Below are positions 32,290 to 42,064 of a stretch of DNA of 64,000 bases, piece by piece. A program made the translations under genes and the position numbers. Within the stretch, counting starts at the first letter, position 1. Each line of letters begins with the position of its first letter. This DNA is from Megaustenia siamemsis. Lineage: Eukaryota; Mollusca; Gastropoda; Stylommatophora; Ariophantidae. The stretch is from contig JAVIAB010000051.1 of NCBI GenBank assembly GCA_032433765.1, positions 85,575,973-85,639,972 on the forward strand, given 5' to 3'. The notes below the pieces were generated by a model that did not search any database, was not told the DNA's origin, and saw only the letters and a list, made by a program, of their open reading frames with translations.

Positions 32290-33650
32290 AACACTTTTGT
32301 TACAGTTGAGTAAAGCTCTACCAAGGTAAGACAACAACACTTTTGTTACAGTTGGGTGAAGCTCTACCGAGGTAAGACAACAACACTTTTGTTACAGTTG
32401 AGTAAAGCTCTAACGGGGTAAGACAACAACACTGTTGTTACAGCTGGGTGAAGCTCTACCGAGGTAAGACAACAACACTTTTGTTACAGTTGGGTGAAGC
32501 TCTACCGAGGTAAGACAACAACACTGTTGTTACAGTTGAGTAAAGCTCTAACGGGGTAAGACAACAACACTGTTGTTACAGCTGGGTGAAGCTCTACCGA
32601 GGTAAGACAACAACACTTTTGTTACAGTTGGGTGAAGCTCTACCGAGGTAAGACAACAACACTGTTGTTACAGTTGGGTGAAGCTCTACCAAGGTAAGAC
32701 AACAACACTGTTGTTACAGTTGGGTGAAGCTCTAACGGGGTAAGACAACAACACTGTTGTTACAGTTGAGTAAAGCTCTACCAAGGTAAGACAACAACAC
32801 TGTTGTTACAGTTGGGTGAAGCTCTAACGAGGTAAGACAACAACACTGTTGTTACAGTTGAGTAAAGCTCTACCAAGGTAAGACAACAACACTGTTGTTA
32901 CAGTTGGGTGAAGCTCTAACGGGGTAAGACAACAACACTGTTGTTACAGTTGAGTGAAGCTCTATCGAGGTAAGACAACAACACCATTGTTACAGTTGGG
33001 TGAAGCTCTATCGAGGTAAGACAACAACACCATTGTTACAGCTGGGTGAAGCTCTATCGAGGTAAGACAACAACACCATTGTTACAGTTGGGTGAAGCTC
33101 TATCGAGGTAAGACAACAACACCATTGTTACAGTTGGGTGAAGCTCTATCGAGGTAAGACAACAACACCATTGTTACAGTTGGGTGAAGCTCTATCGAGG
33201 TAAGACAACAACACCATTGTTACAGCTGGGTAAAGCTCTACCAAGGTAAGACAACAACACTGTTGTTACAGTTGAGTAAAGCTCTACCAAGGTAAGACAA
33301 CAACACTGTTGTTACAGTTGGATGAAGCTCTAACGGGGTAAGACAACAACACCATTGTTACAGTTGGGTGAAGCTCTACCGAGGTAAGACAACAACACCA
33401 TTGTTACAGTTGGGTGAAGCTCTACCGAGGTAAGACACCAACACTGTTGTTACAGTTGGATGAAGCTCTACCGAGGTAAGACAACAACACCATTGTTACA
33501 GTTGGGTGAAGCTCTAAGGGGGTAAGACAACAACACTGTTGTTACAGTTGGGTGAAGCTCTAACGGGGTAAGACAACAACACTGTTGTTACAGTTGGTGA
33601 AGCTCTATCGAGGTAAGACAACAACACTGTTGTTACAGTTGAGTGAAGCT
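32290..33650. repeat. 46-bp minisatellite, about 30 copies, each with splice-like borders
   Basis: Each unit contains GAGGTAAGACAACAACACTG then TTGTTACAGTTGGGTGAAGC and TCTACC. GAG/GTAAGA is a near-perfect donor consensus and TTGTTACAG an acceptor-like end, 26 bp apart, with 20 bp between units. AACAAC-ACT-GTTGTT can form a 6-bp hairpin in about half the units. Others read CCATTGTT or CTTTTGTT, which weakens it. Confidence 0.95.
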
Positions 33651-34648
33651 CTAAGACCCTATCTGTTATCACTTAAAATGTTAGAAAAGTAAATACACAG
33701 ATCCAATTTTGTAACCGCTGGAAGCAATATCGAGAATTATCTTCAAAACATGCGCTTTAGCGCAAACTTCACACATAAACACCCTTACAAGCAAACACAT
33801 GCTTACTTAAACACCGCGATATAGATGAAGATGAACACAAGGAAGTAAATAAACAAACACAAAACCAATACATTTCGTGTGTCTTAACACTCAACAAAGC
33901 GAACATTGCGTGTTGTACTATAGACGAATACCATATTCATTAACAGTGAATTAAGACGTCATCTATGGTGTGCTTGACCCATGAAAGAAATCATTGAGAA
34001 GTGTGTGACATTCTTTAGAGAATTACAAGAAAATGCTCCTAGGACATTGAAAGGGAAAGATTGCTCATTGTTCTAGACAGGGTTATGTGAAATATAACAG
34101 GCGCTATCCCTATATGAATGTAATGAATAATGTTAGTGTTTTAGGAACACTTAGAGTTCGTAAATGATATCGCTTTATTAGACCATTTGTTCATCAGAAA
34201 CTCATGAACAATTTGAAATAATGAATAAATACGACAACCAATTGCATTTATGAGTATAAAAAATAGACATATTTTAAAAAATATAACATAAGAAATAAAA
34301 TTGAGAATACTAAAGTGTTATAATTTCTCAACATTCCTTTATGACACAGAAACATTGGCACTTAAGAAAGAAAAAAAAACAGAGAAGAAAAACTGAGGTC
34401 CTTGAAAATGTTGATGAAAAAAGACGTGGACTATTTGGGTGGACAGAAAAATAAAACAAATAATGAATTTCTGAAACAGCTGAAATTGGTGAAAAAAAAC
34501 TATTGCGCACAATTCATACACAAAATGACATTTTTCAGAAACCAAAAGACACAAACCTACTGAAAGTCATATTGGATGGGGCAATTTCATGTCAATGAGT
34601 TGGAGGTGTGCCAAGACTAAAGTGGGCGGATTACATATCCAGGAATAT
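33651..34648. other. Intergenic, no gene recognised
   Basis: AT-rich, with A-runs near 34360-34375. Two overlapping minus frames of 60-71 codons at 34328-34554 are Phe/Ser-rich and lack motifs. They follow from purine-rich plus-strand sequence. Confidence 0.45.
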
Positions 34649-35185
34649 ATAGGAGAACCTAAGACAGCGTATACCATCAGGAGAAGAGACATCAATAGAT
34701 ATATAAGAGAACATAAGACAGCATATACAATCAGGAGAAGAGACATTAATAGATATATAAGAGAACATAAGACAGCGTATACCGTCAGGAGAAGAGACAT
34801 TAATAGATATATAAGAGAACCTAAGACAGCATATACAATCGGGAGAAGAGACATTAATAGATATATAAGAGAACATAAGACAGTGTATACCATCAGGAGA
34901 AGAGACATCAATAGATATATAAGAGAACATAAGACAGCGTATACAATCAGGAGAAGAGACATCAATAGATATATCAGAGAACATAAGACAGCGTATACCG
35001 TCAGGAGAAGAGACATTAATAGATATATAAGAGAACATAAGACAGCGTATACCGTCAGGAGAAGAGACATTAATAGATATATAAGAGAACATAAGACAGC
35101 GTATACCATCAGGAGAAGAGACATCAAACGATATATAGGAAAACCTAAGACGGCGTATACCATCAGGAGGAGAGAAAGAGTAAAA
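34649..35185. repeat. 54-bp minisatellite, about 10 copies
   Basis: The unit is GAACATAAGACAGCGTATAC then CATCAGGAGAAGAGACATCA and ATAGATATATAAGA. At 18 codons per unit, both strands are open for about 200 codons. Variation includes both silent and replacement changes, so I do not call a gene. Confidence 0.9.
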
Positions 35186-35199
35186 TGGTGAAACACCAT

Positions 35200-35275
35200 G
35201 GCATTTCAGGTGCCATGCCGGTGGGCGTAGGCGATCATCTCTCTCCACATCTCTAGGTCCTTCATGCATGTCATA
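35200..35275 (-). pseudogene. Short RTE-like LINE 3' end fragment
   Basis: Plus-strand TGCCGGTGGGCGTAGGCGAT then CATCTCTCTCCACATCTCTA corresponds to CGGGCCTACTGGCGTAGGTG at 63464 and the reverse of the 45.5-kb copy. The element is cut to its last 60-70 bp. Confidence 0.55.
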
Positions 35276-35524
35276 ATTTTAGTCGATGATCTTATTTCTG
35301 ATAAACCACATCTCACCTGCCTTCAATGTTCTCTGTTTTGCCTGCTTATTGTCCGTGACTCACTTAAAGTAAAACAGGTTCGATGTAATACTTTAGGACA
35401 TGTCTTGTAACATTAATTGACCATTTTTTTAAATATATATATCGTTTTTATATTGAATGAAATTATTTTTTGTTGTCCTATTCTGTTTTTAATTTCGCAC
35501 ACTGTATCTGCCATCTGATTTGTT

Positions 35525-36040
35525 TATTTGGTTATGGAAGGCCTCGGTATCACAGCAAACGAATTAAAATCCATAATTGCTCAACCGCCCGTGCCAGTGG
35601 AATCATCCGAATTACTAACTCATCTCCCAAACAAAGAAAGGTAACTGTAGTCCCCATCGTAGCAGTCTCAGCACACGCCAAAAGACATAAGGCGAAACCG
35701 CGCAGAAAGTGAACACAGCCAACTGTTCCCTGTCATACGATATCATCATTCATCGTAAACAAGCGGGATATCGAAGCAGGATCAAAACGGATGAGACACA
35801 CAGCACACGGTGTGCACAGAGCACTTAACTCAGTAGCTCCTGCAACAAGCCGGACTTGGAATATGAATAAACTGCAAGAAGGAACACTTTTCAGACATAG
35901 CCTTCAATGGTTCCTGCCGCCTATCCACTATATACCATGGGAGTTCACGTCCTCCCGAAACTGATGATCGTCATAGCACTTGATGATGTTAGGCCATCAT
36001 TGATGACTCCAATTCCAAACATATAGACACACAGTGGTGG
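35525..36040 (-). repeat. FD dispersed repeat, 3' two thirds (copy 2)
   Basis: On the minus strand it runs from GTTTGGAATTGGAGTCATC through TAGTGGATAGGCGGCAGGAA and CTTATGTCTTTTGGCGTGTG to CATAACCAAATAAACAAATC. An AATAAA hexamer lies at that end. It matches the copies at 38790, 52675 and 56997. Its upstream side merges with the cysteine-rich exon-like frame at 35945-36402. An 80-codon plus frame at 35470-35712 is antisense by-product. Confidence 0.8.
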
Positions 36041-36402
36041 TAAGTTATCATTTTCAATCCAACAGAAGCCACATGACCTGTAGTTAGTAAAACCACAGAG
36101 AGAATATGATTTTGTGACCTTCACTGATTCACTCTTAGATGTGAATGTGTAGTTTACACAAGAGGAGAAGTTTTCAACTAAAGTGATCCCATTTAAGGCA
36201 ATTCTGGGATAGCAAGGCAAGTCTCCTTTATAGCAGCAGAACTTGATGTTCTCCGCTCCCTTCTTGTAGCTGCCGCCACACGATTCTGATGTCTCATTAA
36301 CTTGGACATCATTCAAGAACAATGTCAGATTAACTTTCCATAGATATGGCTCTGCTGATGAAATGCTTGGTGCAACAGTTGTATCAATCATACTGGAGGC
36401 TC
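35945..36402 (-). CDS. Exon-like frame: secreted or membrane cysteine-rich protein segment
   Basis: On the minus strand an AG acceptor (GGGTTCCAG, end at 36403) precedes about 152 open codons, then TGA. The frame has ten or more cysteines (ESCGGSYKK, IKFCCYKGDLPCYPR, FSSCVNY, YSLCGFTNYRSCGFCW) and N-glycosylation sequons (NETS, NFSS, NYTF), so an extracellular disulphide-rich module such as an Ig-like domain is plausible. The last 29-35 residues (LCVYMFGIGVINDG onward) lie in the FD repeat. Either a host exon took its C-terminus and 3'UTR from FD, or FD derives from this gene. The acceptor's pyrimidine tract is weak. No family recognised. Confidence 0.45.
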
Positions 36403-36596
36403 CTGGAACCCAAGTTTTTGAATCTAAGCACTTGTTTCAGGATTGTTCCATTTAGTTATAAACATTATTGTGTCTTCGTTTTTAAAAACATAATCTTAGT
36501 CTTTGTCTTTTGATGTTGAGGGTAAGGCATTTTTTGTTCACTTTCTGTCACATTTTTTTTCACCCAATAGACTTTGTTGATTTTATGCTATCAACA

Positions 36597-36725
36597 CTAC
36601 GCACTGTGCCATGGAGTGCGGGTTCGATCCTGCTTTGGACCATATATCTTTGTTTTTTTCTGTTGTTGATTATTTGTCATTTTTACTGAGTGCTGTAAAC
36701 ATACCTCCTCCCTCTATGATTCGTT
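36597..36725 (+). mobile_element. SINE E, 3' part
   Basis: GAGTGCGGGTTCGATCCTG (box B) then TTTGGACCATATATC, CTGTTGTTGATTATTTGTCA and GCTGTAAACATACCTCC, matching the copies at 46135, 50385 and 57858. The 5' part and box A are missing. Confidence 0.8.
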
Positions 36726-36842
36726 AACTAGCATAACCAGAACTGTTTAACCAAGAACGTAGAAGATACCCAGAAGCCATGATAAAGGTTACTGTGAAGT
36801 GGACGTCGAGAGGAAGAAATGAATGAGATCGAAAGAAAGACA

Positions 36843-36898
36843 GAGAGAGAGTGAGAGAGAGAGATTTAGATATATATATATAATTATTATCTCTTCAA

Positions 36899-36930
<32 letters not shown>
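36843..36930. repeat. GA dinucleotide microsatellites
   Basis: (GA)n at 36843-36865 and 36901-36930, separated by an AT-rich spacer. These give the Ser/Leu-rich minus frames here, which are not genes. Confidence 0.85.
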
Positions 36931-36932
<2 letters not shown>

Positions 36933-37429
36933 CCGACAACTCATAGAGAAAAGTGTCAGATAGAGACAGACATTGAAAGCTGCACTTGGAGTATCTCGCA
37001 AAGGATGGTCATAGGCCACTAGTGGTGGATGAATCTTGTTGTTGCCCAATAAAACACCACACAATGTGAGTCAGGACAGGGAAATACACATAATTGGAAA
37101 GTGATAACAGATTGTGATAACAGAAGATAATAACAGGTGATAACAGAAGATGATAACAGAAGAAACTCTGTTCTGATATATGCAAAAGCGAGTCGCTTCG
37201 TAGAGAAACGGATTTCTCACTTCTCGAGCAGATATTAACCCTCGCCACATCGTTTTCTTTGAATATTGCTTTATGTGCACGCAAATACTTCATTTCAGAT
37301 ATTAGTGTAAACGCTCGGAAAAGGATTCCTGGAACTGTAAAATAAGCAAACAAGGGAAATAATTACCAATTTGTATACAAAAGAATACACAAGACAAGTT
37401 GACACTTCTACATGACGTAATACAAACAG

Positions 37430-37655
37430 AGCAATACAATACAATACAATACAATACAACACAGCATATTACAACACAACACAACACAACACAATGCAAC
37501 ACCAAATTTTATAGCTCAAAACAACACAAACCTTTACAGCGCAATGCAACAAAAGCTCTAACAGCGCACGCAACACTAAACTTTACTGCGCAATGCAACA
37601 AAAACCTTTCCAGCGCAATGCAACACACAACTTTACGACCCAATCCAACATAAAA
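37430..37655. repeat. ACAAT/ACAAC pentamer tract and degenerate 38-bp repeat
   Basis: 37430-37495 is ACAAT and ACAAC pentamers. 37500-37655 has about four loose copies of a 36-38 bp unit containing TTTACAGCGCAATGCAAC. The 84-codon frame across it is an artefact. Confidence 0.8.
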
Positions 37656-38077
37656 CAAATCATTTCTGATGTAGCGTAATGGCTCAAGCAGAGAGGAGTG
37701 GGATATGATCTTCCTATATAATCATCAATCTCGAGAGCTTTGTAACAGTTCCACTATTGGTCATGTCCCCTGCCACGTCGAGAAACTACCCAACATCTTA
37801 TACCATATCTCATGTAAAATGTTAAAGTGAAATATAATAGATTATTATGTATTACAGTGTATTACAATGTTAAACACAATATACCTGTCAGTGGGGAATG
37901 CCTCTACAAGAGGTAAATATAAACAATAGAGTAGAGAAGCATTTGTTTGAGGTCCTTCAATTTTCTAGAAAACTATTGAGCAACCCACATCATGGACTCT
38001 TTATTAGGATTCACTGGAGAAAACATCTCAGAAAAGCATTTTCCGACGAGAACAGAGATCCCCAAAACCATGCCAGA
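37656..38077. other. Intergenic, no gene recognised
   Basis: AT-rich sequence leading into the 35-bp array. An 84-codon frame (37898-38152) runs into the array and has no motif. Confidence 0.4.
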
Positions 38078-38712
38078 TCAGATCTAGGTGGATGTTCAGT
38101 GCCAGTAATCCAACTGATCCAATTGGATGTTCAGGGCCGGTACTCCAACTGATCTAGGTGGATGTTCAGGACCGGTACTCCAACTGATCTAAGTGGATGT
38201 TCAGTGCCAGTACTCCAACTTATCTAGGTGGATGTTCAGTGCCAGTACTCCAACTGATCTAGGTGGATGTACAGTGCCAGTACTCCAACTGATCTAGGTG
38301 GATATTCAGTGCCAGTACTCCAACTGATCTAGGTGGACGGTTCAGTGCCAGTACTCCAACTGATCTAGGTGGATGTTCAGTGCCAGTACTCCAACTGATC
38401 TAGGTGGATGTTCAGTGCCAGTACTCCAACTGATCTAGGTGGATGTTCAGGGTCAGTACTCCAACTGATCTAGGTGGATGTTCAGGGTCAGTACTTCAAC
38501 TGATCTAAGTGGATGTTCAGGGCCAGTACTCCAACTGATCTAGGTGGATGTTCAGTGCCAGTACTCCAACTGATCTAGGTGGATGTTCAGTGCCAGTACT
38601 CCAATGATCTAGGTGGACGGCTCAAGGCCAGTACTCCAACTGATCTAGGTGGACTGTTCAGGGCAGTACTCCAAATGATCTAGGTGGATGCTCAGTGCCA
38701 GTACTCAAACAA
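38078..38712. repeat. 35-bp minisatellite, about 18 copies
   Basis: The unit is GATCTAGGTGGATGTTCAGT then GCCAGTACTCCAACT. Variants include CAGGGTCAG and GGACGGTTCAG. No coding potential. Confidence 0.95.
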
Positions 38713-38789
38713 TGTCAGAGATAAAGGGTAGTACCTAAAAAAACCAAACTCCCAGTGTAAAAGCTCACACAATGCACTTATCAGAGCTG

Positions 38790-39531
38790 AACTTCCGTCT
38801 CCAAGATGGCGGATCTAGTTCACGTTCTCTCAATTGCTGCAGAAAGTGCAATTGGGGTCTGATTAATCTCGGTTCTCCGTTGCACTTTTCTGCGTTAAAG
38901 TCAAAATGATGATATACTTATTACATCTGCACCGCTAAAGGGAAGTCGTACGCCGGCAACAGTCCCTTTTTGACAAATGAAGTGTTGTGAAAGCGACCTT
39001 CCACCGTCTAGACTTGTTCTGCGCTTTACGTCACATTGGTTCTGTTCATGACCGTTGTTGGAATTCCTTGACACAAGTTGTTTTTATGTTACCCATTAAT
39101 GTGAAATGCTTCGTCAGCCGCAGTTTTATCTCTTTAGGGAATTTGCACTGTGTTTTATTCGTTGTAGGCTGCATTCACTAGAGTAATCATGGATCTAAAG
39201 GGAACGAAATTGTTGTGTGTACGACATTGTTGTGTGCTCATCGTAATGGCCCATCGTAAATCCATAGACCGGCCTTACGCTAATCTTACGGTCTGTTGTT
39301 TGATGTGCGACGGGGATAATCTGACGACTGTGTGTTTATACGTTCGGAATTGGAGTCAACAACGATGGCCTAACATCATCAAGCGCCATACATTTAAAAA
39401 AAAATATGACGATCACCATTTTCAGGAGAACGTGAACTTTTGGTCAATATAGTGGATAGGCGGCAGGAACCATTGAAGGCTATGCATGAAAAGTGTTCCT
39501 TGTTGCAGTTTTCTTATACTTCCAGTCCATG
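38790..39531 (+). repeat. FD dispersed repeat, 5' half (copy 3)
   Basis: It starts at TCTCCAAGATGGCGGATC and runs to TAGTGGATAGGCGGCAGGAA and GTGTTCCTTGTTGCAG, matching 56997-57725 with scattered differences. The start motif CAAGATGGCGG resembles a YY1-type initiator element. An 87-codon frame at 39189-39452 includes DGDNLTTVCLYVRNW, similar to ENDNLPPLCVYMFG in the 36-kb exon-like frame. SINE A sits at its 3' end and the rest of FD does not resume beyond it. Confidence 0.8.
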
Positions 39532-39893
39532 GGGGACTTGTTGGTCTTGAGGAAAGACGTCGGCCTCGGGACAGAGAGGTTGTAGGTTCAAATTTCGGGT
39601 GCACCGGTTGGGATTTTTATTCATGATTTCTCACTGCGGCAAACACCTCTGGTCTCATTAGCGAGACCCGGCTTGAAACGTCAGTTATTCATCGACGGAA
39701 AAAAACATGAGTACCTCCGAAGTCGGAGTTATCTGCCTGTGCGGCGAGGGACCCCTGTGCACACGGCTGCCAGGGAAAAATGGATTAACACGCAAAATTC
39801 AGCTCCCAGTCTCTAGGGACTTCGTCAGAGATGAAAGCTGGCGAACGCAACAACAACAAGAACAACAAGAGCAGAACGCTTCTGCAGGAAGAT
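39532..39893 (+). mobile_element. SINE A (tRNA-derived), full length
   Basis: Head TTGGTCTTGAGGAAAGACG and GAGGTTGTAGGTTCAAATT (box B), body CGGCTTGAAACGTCAGTTA, GAGTACCTCCGAAGTCGGAG and TGCACACGGCTGCCAGGG, end GCTGGCGAACGCAACAACAA. Other copies: 62728-63057, 59220-59392 (head half, minus) and 9738-9905 (3' half). Confidence 0.85.
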
Positions 39894-40084
39894 AAATATA
39901 ATGAGAGTAGAGAAACGCTCATGCATCATCCACTACAAGAGATGTCCACTTGTTTAGATTGCAAAATAAAATTGGTTGCCAATACTGGAAAGTGATTAAA
40001 AAATATTCAGAGTGCAGCAAGTGATTTCACGTGCGACAAGATACAGTTATGAGCGAAATACACAACCTTGTTTGAGTTAAGTTT

Positions 40085-40775
40085 GTCATTTGAGGCTAAG
40101 ACTAATCATGACCCCCTGTATTGAAAGAAGAAGATTTTAGCCCAAGACGAATCATTGCCACCTGTATTGAAAGAAGAAGATTTGAGGCCAAGACTAATCA
40201 TTGCCACCTGTATTGAAAGAAGATTTGAGGCTAAGACTAATCATTGCCACCTGTATTGAAAGAAGAAAATTTGAGGCTAAGACTAATCATTGCCACCTGT
40301 ATTAAAAGAAGAAGATTTGAGGCTAAGACTAATCATTGCCACCTGTATTGAAAGAAGAAGATTTGAGGCTAAGACTAATCATTGCCACCTGTATTGAAAG
40401 AAGATTTGAGGCTAAGACTAATCATTGCCACCTGTATTAAAAGAAGAAGATTTGAGGCTAAGACTAATCATTGCCACCTGTATTGAAAGAAGAAGATTTG
40501 AGGCTAAGACTAATCATTGCCACCTGTATTGAAAGAAGAAAATTTGAGGCTAAGACTAATCATTGCCACTTGTATTGAAAGAAGAAGATTTGAGGCTAAG
40601 ACTAATCATTGCCACCTGTATTGAAAGAAGAAGATTTGAGGCTAAGACTAATCATTGCCACCTGTATTGAAAGAAGAAGATTTGAGGCTACGACTAATCA
40701 TTGCCACCTGTATTGAAAGAAGAAGATTTGAGGCTAAGACTAATCATTGCCACTTGTATTGAAAGAAGAAGGGAT
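40085..40775. repeat. 46/43-bp minisatellite, about 15 copies
   Basis: The unit is AGAAGATTTGAGGCTAAGAC then TAATCATTGCCACCTGTATT and GAAAGA. Units lacking one AGA are 43 bp. No gene. Confidence 0.95.
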
Positions 40776-40853
40776 GTGAGGATTTTTCCGAAAGCACCCC
40801 AAGCTTGTGACGTCGTCAGCTATGTTAACGATAGACGGCTGACGTCATGTTAC

Positions 40854-41068
40854 CCACAACCGCTCCTGCTCGCAATGCCGAAAACGTCACAAATTTGATC
40901 CATCTCAGCGGACAGGCTTTCTCTATAGTTGGCGATGAACTGATGAGCTTCAGAGTGGCCATAGACTGAGAGCCACCAGGGAGGTACGTTAGAGGCACAA
41001 AACAAAAGCATTTCAGGCTGAAATGTCCAAGGTGTTGGATCCCAGCTTCAAACAATGATCTATTGGGT
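40854..41068 (-). CDS. Candidate internal exon of unknown function
   Basis: On the minus strand a good acceptor (ATATTTTCCTTTTAG) precedes a 71-codon open stretch (NRSLFEAGIQHLGHFSLKCF, then VPLTYLPGGSQSMATLKLIS, then RWIKFVTFSALRAGAVV) ending at a donor-like GTGG/GTAACA. The composition is protein-like with three cysteines. No family recognised. It could be unrelated to the nearby plus-strand exon at 41521. Confidence 0.4.
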
Positions 41069-41520
41069 CTAAAAGGAAAATATTATTTTCATCGACAGTA
41101 AAAAAAGTATTGAGTTCTATAATTTCAGTTACTCTATCTACAACATAATGAATTTCTATCATCTGTTATTACATAACTAAATTATGTTTAATATAATATA
41201 GAAGACTTTTAATGAAGGCGTTAAAGAAGATTTTATTTCATTTAGTAAACACTCTCAGACAAGTAAAACTAGAATTACACACTTTCATAAGTGAAGTAAT
41301 CAGTCGGGAAAACAAGAGAAATAAAGATGACAAAAAAAGTAAAAAGCGGAATGACGACACAGCATAGTTAAGGGACACAGAGGTTGACCACAAATCGACA
41401 TAACTGTGAGCTCTGACAAATGTTTCTACCTTGCTATTCTCACCTCAGCATCGTTACTCCTAGGATACAGTTCATGATACGTCTCACTGACATTCAATTT
41501 TGCTAATTACACATCTAAAG

Positions 41521-41700
41521 ATGGAGACGAGTTATACGCAGTCACACCCAACAATCAGCGAATCTGGTTGTAATTGTCGATGTTGTTCCAGTAACAATGA
41601 TATGGGAACAGCTTACAGTTGTGACCTTTCTGAAACTAAAATGTCATACCGGGCTGCTCGGCTGCCTACAGAAGAAAATGATCTCGTTGACGATCTCTAG
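41521..41700 (+). CDS. Candidate terminal exon, hydrophilic cysteine-rich tail
   Basis: An acceptor-like CTAATTACACATCTAAAG precedes 59 codons and TAG: METSYTQSHPTISESG, CNCRCCSSNNDMG, SYRAARLPTEENDLVDDL. The cluster CNCRCC and acidic C-terminus would suit a cytoplasmic tail. The first Met could be internal, since the frame is open from 41500. No family recognised. Confidence 0.4.
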   Translation: METSYTQSHPTISESGCNCRCCSSNNDMGTAYSCDLSETKMSYRAARLPTEENDLVDDL

Positions 41701-41819
41701 AGTGGAGAAGTGGCGGTAATTGCTACTTTACTGGAGGCCATTTTTTGGTATTACAACCTGCAGGGCAATTATTGTAACGGAGTCCTATTACCTTACACCT
41801 CTGGCTGTGAAATGAGTGA

Positions 41820-42064
41820 CAAAAAATTTTGCACAAAACATGGCCTTATTTCTTCGTGGATTCTTGTCGATTTACTTTGAATGTTAGACGCCGTAATTAA
41901 AAAGTTTTGAAATTATAATACAGAAGTGTTACAAGTACGTTGTAATCGTTAAAGGCAGACGTAAAGATAGATATATATCAAATATTGCATAGATTCCACT
42001 GAAGCGCGAAGGGAGTTAGAGAACAATTATTATACATATTCTACAGAGGCGCGAAAGGGAGATT
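41820..42064. repeat. Left copy of a 245-bp direct repeat flanking a LINE
   Basis: It begins CAAAAAATTTTGCACAAAAC and ends GGCGCGAAAGGGAGATT. It matches 44227-44471 with one mismatch that I can find (GTAATCG versus GTATTCG). It directly abuts the 3' end of the LINE at 42065. Interpreted as an unusually long TSD. Confidence 0.9.

Noticed and set aside
7205..33650. CRISPR arrays (repeat lengths of 22-46 bp suggested them)
   Set aside because: Units follow each other directly with no unique spacers, and the window is plainly eukaryotic.
34567..35269. About 200-codon frames on both strands, one with membrane-like segments
   Set aside because: Produced by the 54-bp minisatellite (18 codons per unit).
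36789..37505. Membrane-like minus-strand frames
   Set aside because: Driven by GA and ACAAT simple repeats read in reverse.
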